Shown here: one piece after another, positions 26,125 to 32,534 of the stretch
How the letters are laid out: the number at the start of each line of letters is the position of its first letter
How positions within the stretch are numbered: position 1 is the first letter of the stretch
From: 20CM-4-69-16 sp035637455
Lineage (GTDB): Bacteria > Gemmatimonadota > Gemmatimonadetes > Gemmatimonadales > GWC2-71-9
Length of the DNA stretch: 64,000 bases
Direction: 5' to 3'
Assembly (NCBI GenBank): GCA_035637455.1
Contig: DASPXE010000132.1
Span: 1 to 64,000, forward strand
Translations under genes and position numbers: made by a program
Notes under the pieces: generated by a model
What the model saw: the letters and a program-made list of their open reading frames with translations, nothing else
What the model was told of the DNA's origin: nothing
Database searches by the model: none

Positions 26125-27288
26125 TCAGGGGCGGAGCGGTTGCAGCCGGCGCTCCAGTGCCGCCAGGGAGTCAGCCGAGAGCGGACCGCGAACCTCCACC
26201 ACGAGCGCTGTGACGGGCCGATTGGCAGCGGCGCCGCGCGCGCGCACCGGTGCCGCCTCGGGCTTGCGCTCCGCCGACGCGATCGAGTCCGACGCCGCCG
26301 CGGCACGGCCCCGCAGTGCCCGCTCGGCTGCATTTTCGGTATCGGCCCGTGCCGCACCAGTCACGACGACCGCTTGGAGCGAGAGCGGAGCCTGGCGCCC
26401 GGTGATGACGTCGATTGCGGTGCTTGAGTCGAGCGCCTGCTCGACGACGACGACCGCGGAGAAGCCGATCAGGCGCGCCCGGTAGATGCCCCGGACTGGA
26501 AGGTCGGGCACGGCGTAGGGATCCGTATCCACGAGCGCGCGGGCGCTGTCCAGAGTGAGCGGAGGCCCGGTCAGGGCGTAGGGCCCGACCATGCGAGCGA
26601 CAGCCGCCGCACGCTCTTGGGCGGCGGGGAGGGGGAAAGCGGCGGGGGCGGGGGCGGGGCGGGGCGCAACCGACTGCTTGAGCGCACCGGCGGCGAGTTC
26701 GTCGCGCGCGCGGAGCGCGACAACGGTCTCGGGCCGGGCGGCGTCGGCCGCCGACGCTCCATCCGCGACCACCTCTCCCGTGTACTTGTCCTTCGCTACC
26801 GATTTGCGTTCCACTACGACGCTGGTCGGCGCCGCGGGCGCGCGCGTGCGCCGCACCGCCAGTGGCGCGGCACCGTGCGTAACGACGGTCTCGGGCGCGG
26901 CCACGGGAGGGAGGGCGCGCCCAGAGGCCAGATCGCTGGTGCGCTGGTCTGCCGCCGGCTGCTCCCGCCGCAATGCCCCCGGCCCAAAGTACATCCCGGC
27001 TCCCAGCGCGAGCACCACCGTCGCCGCCCACGCGAGTGGCAACCGCACACGCCACCACAGCCGCACCGGGGGCTCCCGGTCACCCGGCCGGAACGGCGGG
27101 GTCGCGCGGTCGGGGGGGGCGGCGAGCCCGAGCAGCTCATCGGCGCGCGCGATGAGCGCTCGCTCTTCCTCCAAGCGGTCACGGCAGCCGGGGCACTGTG
27201 CGATATGCGCCTCGACGTCCTGGGACTCGACGGGCGTGAGCTCGCCGTCGAGATACGCGTGCAGCGTGCCGTCATCCACGTGCGACAT
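26125..27288 (-). CDS. Zinc-finger anti-sigma factor with long periplasmic region
   Basis: Transmembrane anti-sigma factor, partner of the ECF sigma gene that precedes it on this strand. The N-terminal ZAS/HC2 domain has H28-x3-C32-x2-C35 (HIAQCPGC). A membrane helix is near residues 84-103 (LPLAWAATVVLALGAGMYFG). The remaining about 280 residues are a low-complexity Ala/Pro-rich periplasmic part with an ordered C-terminal third (VRGIYRARLIGFSAVVVVEQ, QAVVVTGAARAD). The ATG at 27288 overlaps the sigma gene. The segment VVVTGAARAD echoes a segment of the neighbouring vWA protein. Confidence 0.88.
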   Translation of the reverse strand: MSHVDDGTLHAYLDGELTPVESQDVEAHIAQCPGCRDRLEEERALIARADELLGLAAPPDRATPPFRPGDREPPVRLWWRVRLPLAWAATVVLALGAGMYFGPGALRREQPAADQRTSDLASGRALPPVAAPETVVTHGAAPLAVRRTRAPAAPTSVVVERKSVAKDKYTGEVVADGASAADAARPETVVALRARDELAAGALKQSVAPRPAPAPAAFPLPAAQERAAAVARMVGPYALTGPPLTLDSARALVDTDPYAVPDLPVRGIYRARLIGFSAVVVVEQALDSSTAIDVITGRQAPLSLQAVVVTGAARADTENAAERALRGRAAAASDSIASAERKPEAAPVRARGAAANRPVTALVVEVRGPLSADSLAALERRLQPLRP

Positions 27289-27775
27289 GTTCACCTGTCC
27301 TTCCCGCCTCGAACGCCTCCACCAGCCGGCGGCGCGCGCGGGCGAGGGTCGTGCCGATGGCGCCGCGCGCCAGCCCCGTCTGCGCGGCGATCTCGTCGTA
27401 CGACAGTCCCGAATCCCACAAGAGGAGCACTTCGCGGTCGCGCGGTGTGAGCTGCTCCAGCGCGGCGCGCACCTGCGAGCGCTCGCCTTCCGTGTGCAGC
27501 GCCTCATCCGACGGCGGCGCGCTCGCCGCCGGCTCACTCTTCAGGAGTGTGAGGTGACGCCGCTCCCGCGCCGCGCGCCGCGCGTCGTCGCGCGCCATGT
27601 TCGCGGCCACGACGAACAGCCAGCCGCGGGCATTCGCGGGCTTGTGGACGAGCGCCCGGGCGAACGCCTCCTGGGCGAGGTCCTCCGCGCGCTCCGCGTC
27701 CCACACCTTGCGGTACAGGAACCGCACCAGGGAGCGGTACGTGCTACGGTACACATCGGCCAGGTCGTCGGGCAT
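27272..27775 (-). CDS. ECF-type RNA polymerase sigma factor
   Basis: Extracytoplasmic-function sigma factor of 167 residues. Region 2 is seen in LVRFLYRKVWDAERAEDLAQEAFARAL and the following RGWLFVVAANMARDDARR; region 4 is seen in LEQLTPRDREVLLLWDSGLSYDEIAAQTGLARGAIGTTLARARRRL. It overlaps the anti-sigma gene by 17 bases, the standard cotranscribed regulatory pair. Upstream on this strand lies a large inverted repeat and then the vWA gene, about 110 bases away. No autoregulatory promoter could be called with confidence. Confidence 0.95.
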   Translation of the reverse strand: MPDDLADVYRSTYRSLVRFLYRKVWDAERAEDLAQEAFARALVHKPANARGWLFVVAANMARDDARRAARERRHLTLLKSEPAASAPPSDEALHTEGERSQVRAALEQLTPRDREVLLLWDSGLSYDEIAAQTGLARGAIGTTLARARRRLVEAFEAGRTGEHVARG

Positions 27776-27783
27776 CAGCCGAG

Positions 27784-27881
27784 TGCGGAATGCGGAGTGC
27801 GGAATGCGGAAGCTAGCTGTAAGCGTCGTGAAGCGAACGACCTTTCACTGAAACTCCGCATTCCGCACTCCGCATTCCGCA
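27784..27881. repeat. Perfect 27-bp inverted repeat made of tandem heptamers
   Basis: The left arm (27784-27810) and right arm (27855-27881) are exact reverse complements over 27 bases around a 44-base loop. Each arm consists of tandem 7-mers alternating GTGCGGA and ATGCGGA. It lies between the stop of the vWA gene and the start of the sigma gene on the same strand. A second element of the same design lies at 30601-30663. Confidence 0.85.
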
Positions 27882-27887
27882 TGGGGC

Positions 27888-30059
27888 TCATCCCCGAAAC
27901 GCCCTCACTAGCCGGTCCAGTTCGCCCTCGGCCCAGACACTCTTCCCGCTCATCTCAATCTTGATGCTCACGCGCCGGCCGGCCACCAGGACTGCGGGCG
28001 CGAGCGTCGCCGGCTTCACGAGCTCGGGGAGGGCGCGCAGCAGGGCGAAGTAGGCGTCGCTGAACGCCGCCACCGAAACCACCTGCAACGAGTCGCCGTG
28101 CGCGATGTCCGTCCAGGTGCTGTCTCGCCACACGAAGACGCGACCGCCGACCCGCTCGCTACGCCTGGCCTCAGCTGCGCCGCGTGTGCTCACGGAGTCG
28201 GCCGCCGCGCCAGTGACGGTCACGGCGCTCAGCTGGAGCGAGCCGGAGAGCGCCCGCTCCGCGCGGGACCGCTCCACTGCGGCGGCGCCTGCCTGGTCTT
28301 GCGGGGCCGGGGCAGCCGACGGGGCGCGATCGAACATCGGTCGGACCACGACCTGATTGGGCTCCTGCACGAGATAGGATGTGTACTCGGTGAGGATGCC
28401 GTAGCGCAGCGCGAGCCGCTTCAGCTCGTTCACGATCTCAGTGTTCGGTCCGTGGAGCCGGATCTCTCGGGACAGGGCGCCCACTTTGCGCGCGGCCCAG
28501 AGCTGCGGGACGTAGTCGTTGCCGGCGTTCTCGTCGCCGAACCGGGCGTTCGTTGTGAAGGACACTTCCCGGCCGTTTCTCCGTCCAGTCACCGTCACAG
28601 ACCTCTCCCTTCTCCCTTCTCCCCGATATCGCCCGAACACCACCAGCTCGTCGCCCGCGAACAGATCGGGCAAGCGCTCCGGCTGCAGGTCGTAGAACTC
28701 GACGCCGTCGCCCCGGAGGGCGAGATCGGTGAGCACCGGGCTCGAGATCTTCGTCGCGAGCGAGCCCACCGCCTGCTCGATGTCGCCGCCCGGCCGGATG
28801 TATTCGGTGACGCCGCGCGCGCGGTCGGTGAGCCGGTCCAGCAGGTAGGTGTTCACGTCGTACCCGATTCCGAAGGCAAAGACCCGAAACGGCCCGCGGC
28901 CGTGCTCCGCCTGGTCGGCGATACGCTCGGGATCGGTCTCGCCCACCGTGGGCAGTCCATCCGTCAAGAACACGACGACGCCGAGGGCACCCTCGCCCGG
29001 CCGCTCGGCGAAGGCCTCTGTAAGGGCGCCCGCGATATTGGTGCCGCCGTTGGTGTCGAGCCGGCGCACCCAATCCTGGGCGGCGTGGACGTTGTCCGCC
29101 GATACCTCGGTCCACCCGGCGGCGTAGCGGCGCACACCGCTCCCGAACGTGACGATGCGGAACCGGTCCCCCCGGCGCAATGTGCCGAGCAGTTGCACGA
29201 GCGCAGCCCTCGCCTGGTCGAGCTTGTCGCCGGACATCGACCCGGACACGTCGAGCACGGCTACGATGTCACGCCGCAACGGCTCTCCCGTCTCGGCGGC
29301 CCGGCCAGGTGCGAGCAGCAACATGAAGAATCTGTCCTCACCCACCGGCTGGTGCGTGAGGAGCGAGGTCCCCACCAACCCGCGCGCCAGCGGCAGCAGC
29401 AGCTCCAGATCGCCGCCGGCCGTGGTGTCCGCCAGGGCGAGCTCGAGGAGGTCGCCGCTGTGGCTCACCGTCAGCCGGTGGGTGGGGGAGTACGGGTCGC
29501 CCCAGCGCGCGGCGCTGTCCACCTGGAGGTGGAAGCTCCGGGAGGGCGCTGCCGTCCCGGCTGCGTACCGGAACCGCATGGCATCACCCACTCGATCGAG
29601 GATCTGCGTGTAGCGCAGCGTGATCTTGCGCGTCTCGCCGGGTGCGATGGGGAAGACCCGCGCCCGCAGCAGCCCGTGGCCGGCGAGCTCGATCAAGGCC
29701 GGGTCGCGCCGGCGCCGCACGATCTGCTCGTAGATCGCGCGCGCCTGCCCGGCGTCCATCGGCTCGCCCTTCAGCTCGCGGTCGCCCTGCCATAGGGAGA
29801 AATCGCTGAACACGGTCTCGCCCGGCAGTGGGTACAGGTAGCTCCCCTCGTCCATCAGCGGCCCGGTGTTCCGGAACCATTCCTCTACGGACACGCGGGC
29901 GATGCGTCCGGTTAGCGCCACCTGCACGGCGCTGCGCACCTTCGCGATCGCCCCACGGGGGAGCGGCCGCACCGGCTCGATCCAGCCTTGCGCGAGGGCC
30001 GAGGGAGCAATCGACAGGAGCGTGGAGCAGAGACCGAACCAACGCTTCAGAGACAGCAT
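27888..30059 (-). CDS. Secreted VIT and von Willebrand factor A domain protein
   Basis: Exported 723-residue protein. A signal peptide (LCSTLLSIAPSALAQ) is followed by a VIT domain (VSVEEWFRNTGPLMDEGSYLYPLP and ARAIYEQIVRRRRDPALIE), then a vWA domain with a complete MIDAS start DVSGSMSGD (near residues 265-273), a Thr in NGGTNIAGAL and an Asp in VVFLTDGLPTVGETD. The C-terminal 150 residues include QLSAVTVTGAAADS, similar to a segment of the anti-sigma factor. Inter-alpha-trypsin-inhibitor-like VIT/vWA proteins mediate surface interactions in other bacteria. Proximity suggests it is linked to the sigma/anti-sigma pair. Confidence 0.88.
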   Translation of the reverse strand: MLSLKRWFGLCSTLLSIAPSALAQGWIEPVRPLPRGAIAKVRSAVQVALTGRIARVSVEEWFRNTGPLMDEGSYLYPLPGETVFSDFSLWQGDRELKGEPMDAGQARAIYEQIVRRRRDPALIELAGHGLLRARVFPIAPGETRKITLRYTQILDRVGDAMRFRYAAGTAAPSRSFHLQVDSAARWGDPYSPTHRLTVSHSGDLLELALADTTAGGDLELLLPLARGLVGTSLLTHQPVGEDRFFMLLLAPGRAAETGEPLRRDIVAVLDVSGSMSGDKLDQARAALVQLLGTLRRGDRFRIVTFGSGVRRYAAGWTEVSADNVHAAQDWVRRLDTNGGTNIAGALTEAFAERPGEGALGVVVFLTDGLPTVGETDPERIADQAEHGRGPFRVFAFGIGYDVNTYLLDRLTDRARGVTEYIRPGGDIEQAVGSLATKISSPVLTDLALRGDGVEFYDLQPERLPDLFAGDELVVFGRYRGEGRRERSVTVTGRRNGREVSFTTNARFGDENAGNDYVPQLWAARKVGALSREIRLHGPNTEIVNELKRLALRYGILTEYTSYLVQEPNQVVVRPMFDRAPSAAPAPQDQAGAAAVERSRAERALSGSLQLSAVTVTGAAADSVSTRGAAEARRSERVGGRVFVWRDSTWTDIAHGDSLQVVSVAAFSDAYFALLRALPELVKPATLAPAVLVAGRRVSIKIEMSGKSVWAEGELDRLVRAFRG

Positions 30060-30261
30060 GACGACCGGTTCCTGTGAGGGACGCCATGAGAGACGATTGA
30101 CATGGAACGGGTTGCACAGTGGGCGTCACGCCGGAGTGGGCGGGGTGTGGTACTGTGCGGTGCGCCAAGGAGTTGCGGGGAGGGGACGGGCAGCGCCATT
30201 TTGGAGCGCGCCTGTGCGTTGTCGGCCGTGCGATTTGCCGCGCCCTAGGGGACGGGGACTC

Positions 30262-30597
30262 GTGCCGCGCTACACTTACCGCCGCCTCACCAAGCTGCCG
30301 ACAACGGCGGAGGACTTGCGCCGCCATACTGTTCTCAATCTCCCCGGCATGCTCGCCGGGCTCAGCTTCGAACACACGATCATGCAACCCGGTGCCGCGC
30401 TGCCGATCTCCGTGGAAGAAGCGACGGGGATTCTGATTTTCACGCTCACGGGCCGCGGGGTGATGTTGCTCGACGGTGACCGCATCGAGGTGGCGGCGAA
30501 CGACCTGGTGCACATTCCCGCGGGCGTACCGTACGGGCTGCAGACCCTGGGCGGAACAGATTGGACGTACGTCGTGCTGCAGGCGCCGGTGGACTGA
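30262..30597 (+). CDS. Small cupin-domain protein
   Basis: A 111-residue single-domain cupin. The barrel motifs appear as FEHTIMQPGAALP and VEEATGILIFTLTGRGVMLLDGD, then DLVHIPAGVPYGLQTLGGTDWTYVVL. The first motif lacks the usual HxH, so metal binding is uncertain. The GTG at 30262 follows GGGGAC. About 200 bases without an identifiable gene separate it from the divergent vWA gene. Its stop faces the rhodanese-lactamase gene across an inverted repeat. Function unknown. Confidence 0.7.
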   Translation: MPRYTYRRLTKLPTTAEDLRRHTVLNLPGMLAGLSFEHTIMQPGAALPISVEEATGILIFTLTGRGVMLLDGDRIEVAANDLVHIPAGVPYGLQTLGGTDWTYVVLQAPVD

Positions 30598-30600
30598 GAG

Positions 30601-30663
30601 ATCAGACGTCAGACATCAGACCACACGTCCGCTCTGATATCTGACGTCTGACGTCTGACGTCT
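30601..30663. repeat. Heptamer-built inverted repeat between convergent genes
   Basis: Left arm ATCAGAC-GTCAGAC-ATCAGAC (30601-30621) faces a right arm with ATCTGAC and GTCTGAC units (30639-30659); about 19 bases pair with one mismatch around a loop near 30621-30632. It fills the gap between the cupin stop (30597) and the convergent stop at 30662, so it may act as a two-way terminator. The design, tandem 7-mers beginning with alternating A or G followed by T, copies the element at 27784-27881 with a different core. Confidence 0.8.
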
Positions 30664-31810
30664 ATTTGACCGCGCACTGATTCGGCCCGAACTCCAAGAT
30701 CTCCGCGTCCGCCTCCGATACATCCACCAGCCCCAGATTCGCCAGCTTGATGGTGCGGTAGCTCTCAGGTGGCGCGGGCGTGTTGTGCGCAACCCACCCG
30801 AGGAGCGCCGCTTCGTCGCGGATGGCGATCGCCTCATTGGTCGCCGTGATCACATCGAAGCGCGCCGCGACACTGCGGTCGGCGCGGCGCTCGGGTTCGC
30901 CGGCGTAGTGCGCGGGGAGCACGAGTCGATCGCCCGGCCACTCGCGTCGGATCCGCGCGAGGCTCTGCCACAGGAGCCGTGTCCAAGCGTCCCGCTGCCC
31001 GCCCAGGTCAGGGCGGCCCACGGACTGGACGAACAGGAAGTCCCCCGTGAGCGTGAGTGCGTCGTTCGCCAGCAGCGCGATACTGCCCAGGGTGTGTCCG
31101 GGAACGTGCTGCACGCGCAGCGTGGCGCGCCCGAAGGCGACGGTGTCGCCCTCCGTGACCGGGTGATAGGGGAAGCGACCCTCGGTCCCGTCGTACGGGG
31201 AGCGGGCGTCGTCGGGATGGAGGAAGTAGGGCACGCGCCACCGCGCCGCGGCCGCGCGCGCGCCGCTCAGATAGTCCGCGTGCATGTGGGTGTCGACCAC
31301 CGCGGCCGGCGTGGCCCCGAGCTCCTGGAGCAGCTCGTCGTAGCGTTCGACGTGGCGGCCCGGATCGACGACCACGGCGTCGCCATCGCTCACCAGCACG
31401 TAGGAGAGCGCGCCCTTCCCGACCCGGTCGAGCTGGACGACGTGCTCCACGGAGGGCGTGGGTGTGAGGGCCCGCGCCAGATACACCGTCTCCCACGCCG
31501 CCATCCCGCCGCTGACGGAGTACGCCTCGAACCCCTGCTCGCGCAGGAACAGCGTGGCCTGTTTGCTCGAGTTGCCGTGCCCGCAGATCACGACGACCGG
31601 CCGGCGTGGGTCGAGCTCGAGCGGTGCGAGCTGGGGCAGCCGATAGATCTGGGAGGCAGGGAGAGCACGGAAGTCGAGTGTAGGCCCGAAACTCACCGCG
31701 CCCTGCGCGACCCGCTCGGCAGCGCGGATATCGAGCAGTTGCACGGGCTCGCCTGAGTCGAGGCGGCGAGCGAGCTCGTCGGGCGAGATCTGCGGAATCG
31801 GGGTCGGCAT
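30662..31810 (-). CDS. Rhodanese-metallo-beta-lactamase fusion, persulfide dioxygenase/sulfurtransferase-like
   Basis: Cytoplasmic 382-residue sulfur-metabolism protein. Residues 1-115 form a rhodanese domain with an intact active-site loop CGHGNSS (the Cys would carry the persulfide). Residues 125-382 form an ETHE1-type metallo-beta-lactamase domain with THMHADYLSGA, a VPGHTLGSIALL metal His, and the later DFLFVQSVGRPDLGG. The second metal Asp-His position reads Asp-Tyr in HADY, as in some family members. The order rhodanese then lactamase is the reverse of the CstB-like layout. Start taken at ATG 31810; a TTG at 31846 is possible. Divergent from the cupredoxin gene across a Rex-like operator. 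Confidence 0.85.
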   Translation of the reverse strand: MPTPIPQISPDELARRLDSGEPVQLLDIRAAERVAQGAVSFGPTLDFRALPASQIYRLPQLAPLELDPRRPVVVICGHGNSSKQATLFLREQGFEAYSVSGGMAAWETVYLARALTPTPSVEHVVQLDRVGKGALSYVLVSDGDAVVVDPGRHVERYDELLQELGATPAAVVDTHMHADYLSGARAAAARWRVPYFLHPDDARSPYDGTEGRFPYHPVTEGDTVAFGRATLRVQHVPGHTLGSIALLANDALTLTGDFLFVQSVGRPDLGGQRDAWTRLLWQSLARIRREWPGDRLVLPAHYAGEPERRADRSVAARFDVITATNEAIAIRDEAALLGWVAHNTPAPPESYRTIKLANLGLVDVSEADAEILEFGPNQCAVK

Positions 31811-31894
31811 GGGGATGAGTGTCGTCGCGGGCGTGCAAAAATGCAACCGCGGCCGCGCCGCGCCCGGTCTCCCGTTTTGCGGGCCGCCGGGTTA

Positions 31895-31912
31895 TTGTGA
31901 ACGCGTTCACAA
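31895..31912. promoter_or_regulatory. Rex-type operator, perfect 18-bp palindrome
   Basis: TTGTGAACGCGTTCACAA is a perfect palindrome in the 136-base gap between divergent genes, centred 43 bases before the cupredoxin ATG. It matches the Rex (NADH-sensing repressor) consensus TTGTGAAnnnnTTCACAA exactly, and its core equals the form described for Streptomyces Rex. It also satisfies the CRP/FNR half-site rule TGTGA-N6-TCACA, the main alternative. No regulator gene is next to it. Confidence 0.8.
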
Positions 31913-31946
31913 GCGACATCCAGCCATCGTCTCGGAGGACAACAGC

Positions 31947-32429
31947 ATGCGGTTGATTGCGCTCACCTCGCTTCTCGCACTCGGCGCCGTGGCCTGCGGC
32001 GGCGGGAGCAAACCGGACGCGTCCCAGGCAGCCGCGGCCGTTCCCGCGACGGCGAACGCTGCGGCGGCGCCCGCGGCGTCCGCGCCCGCGGCGGCCGTCG
32101 CCGAGGTGAAGATGACCGGAAATGGCACCACCAAGGCCGCGTTCGAGCCGGCGACGTTGACCATCAAGCCGGGCACCATTGTGCGGTTCATCAATGTGTC
32201 GGGCGGCCCGCACAACGTCGCGTTCTACCCCGACTCGGTCCCGAAGGGCGCCGTGGACGCGCTGAAGAAAGGCATGCCCAACCCCATGGGCGATCTCACC
32301 GGCCCGTTCCTGACCCAGCCGAACGAGAAGTACGACGTAGCGTTCGCGGGGGCGCCGGCGGGTGTCTACAAGGGGTACTGTATGCCGCACGTCGCGCTCG
32401 GCATGCACATCACGATCACGGTGCAGTAG
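31947..32429 (+). CDS. Cupredoxin (plastocyanin/azurin-like) lipoprotein
   Basis: A 160-residue blue copper protein. The lipobox is LGAVACGGG, followed by a long Ala/Pro linker and a cupredoxin domain. Copper ligands are visible as His in VSGGPHNVAFYPD and the loop KGYCMPHVALGMHITITVQ (Cys, His, Met). It resembles the cupredoxin at 25727 in domain but has an extra insert (PKGAVDALKKGMPNPMG). Ribosome site CGGAGG lies 9 bases before the ATG, and the Rex-like operator sits just upstream, implying control by the NADH/NAD balance (inference). A strong terminator follows. Confidence 0.9.
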   Translation: MRLIALTSLLALGAVACGGGSKPDASQAAAAVPATANAAAAPAASAPAAAVAEVKMTGNGTTKAAFEPATLTIKPGTIVRFINVSGGPHNVAFYPDSVPKGAVDALKKGMPNPMGDLTGPFLTQPNEKYDVAFAGAPAGVYKGYCMPHVALGMHITITVQ

Positions 32430-32455
32430 CTCGCTGCCCGCGTTGCGGGACGTCA

Positions 32456-32493
32456 CGGCCCCGGGGCGTTGGTCCCGGGGCCGTTTGACTTTC
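32456..32493 (+). terminator. Intrinsic terminator after the cupredoxin gene
   Basis: Eleven-base arms ACGGCCCCGGG (32456-32466) and CCCGGGGCCGT (32475-32485) enclose the loop GCGTTGGT, and TTGACTTT follows. It is a stable hairpin with a short T-rich tail, 27 bases past the stop. Confidence 0.8.
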
Positions 32494-32514
32494 CCGCGAC
32501 CGGCGGGGATGTTC
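32486..32514 (+). promoter_or_regulatory. Candidate sigma-70 promoter of the Ser/Thr kinase gene
   Basis: TTGACT (32486-32491) and GATGTT (32509-32514) are spaced by 17 bases. The -35 is five of six, the -10 only three of six. Transcription would start near 32521, some 14 bases before the ATG. The -35 overlaps the tail of the upstream terminator. Weak evidence. Confidence 0.35.
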
Positions 32515-32534
32515 TCTCGCCGGGACATCCATCC

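Noticed and set aside
27784..27881. Heptamer repeats as a CRISPR array
   Set aside because: Units are 7 bases with no spacers and arms are mirrored; no cas genes.
30103..30117. TGGAACGGGTTGCAC before the cupin gene as a sigma-54 promoter
   Set aside because: GG and GC are only 8 bases apart; sigma-54 requires 10.
30096..30125. TTGACA upstream of the cupin as a sigma-70 promoter
   Set aside because: No -10-like hexamer at 16-18 bases spacing.
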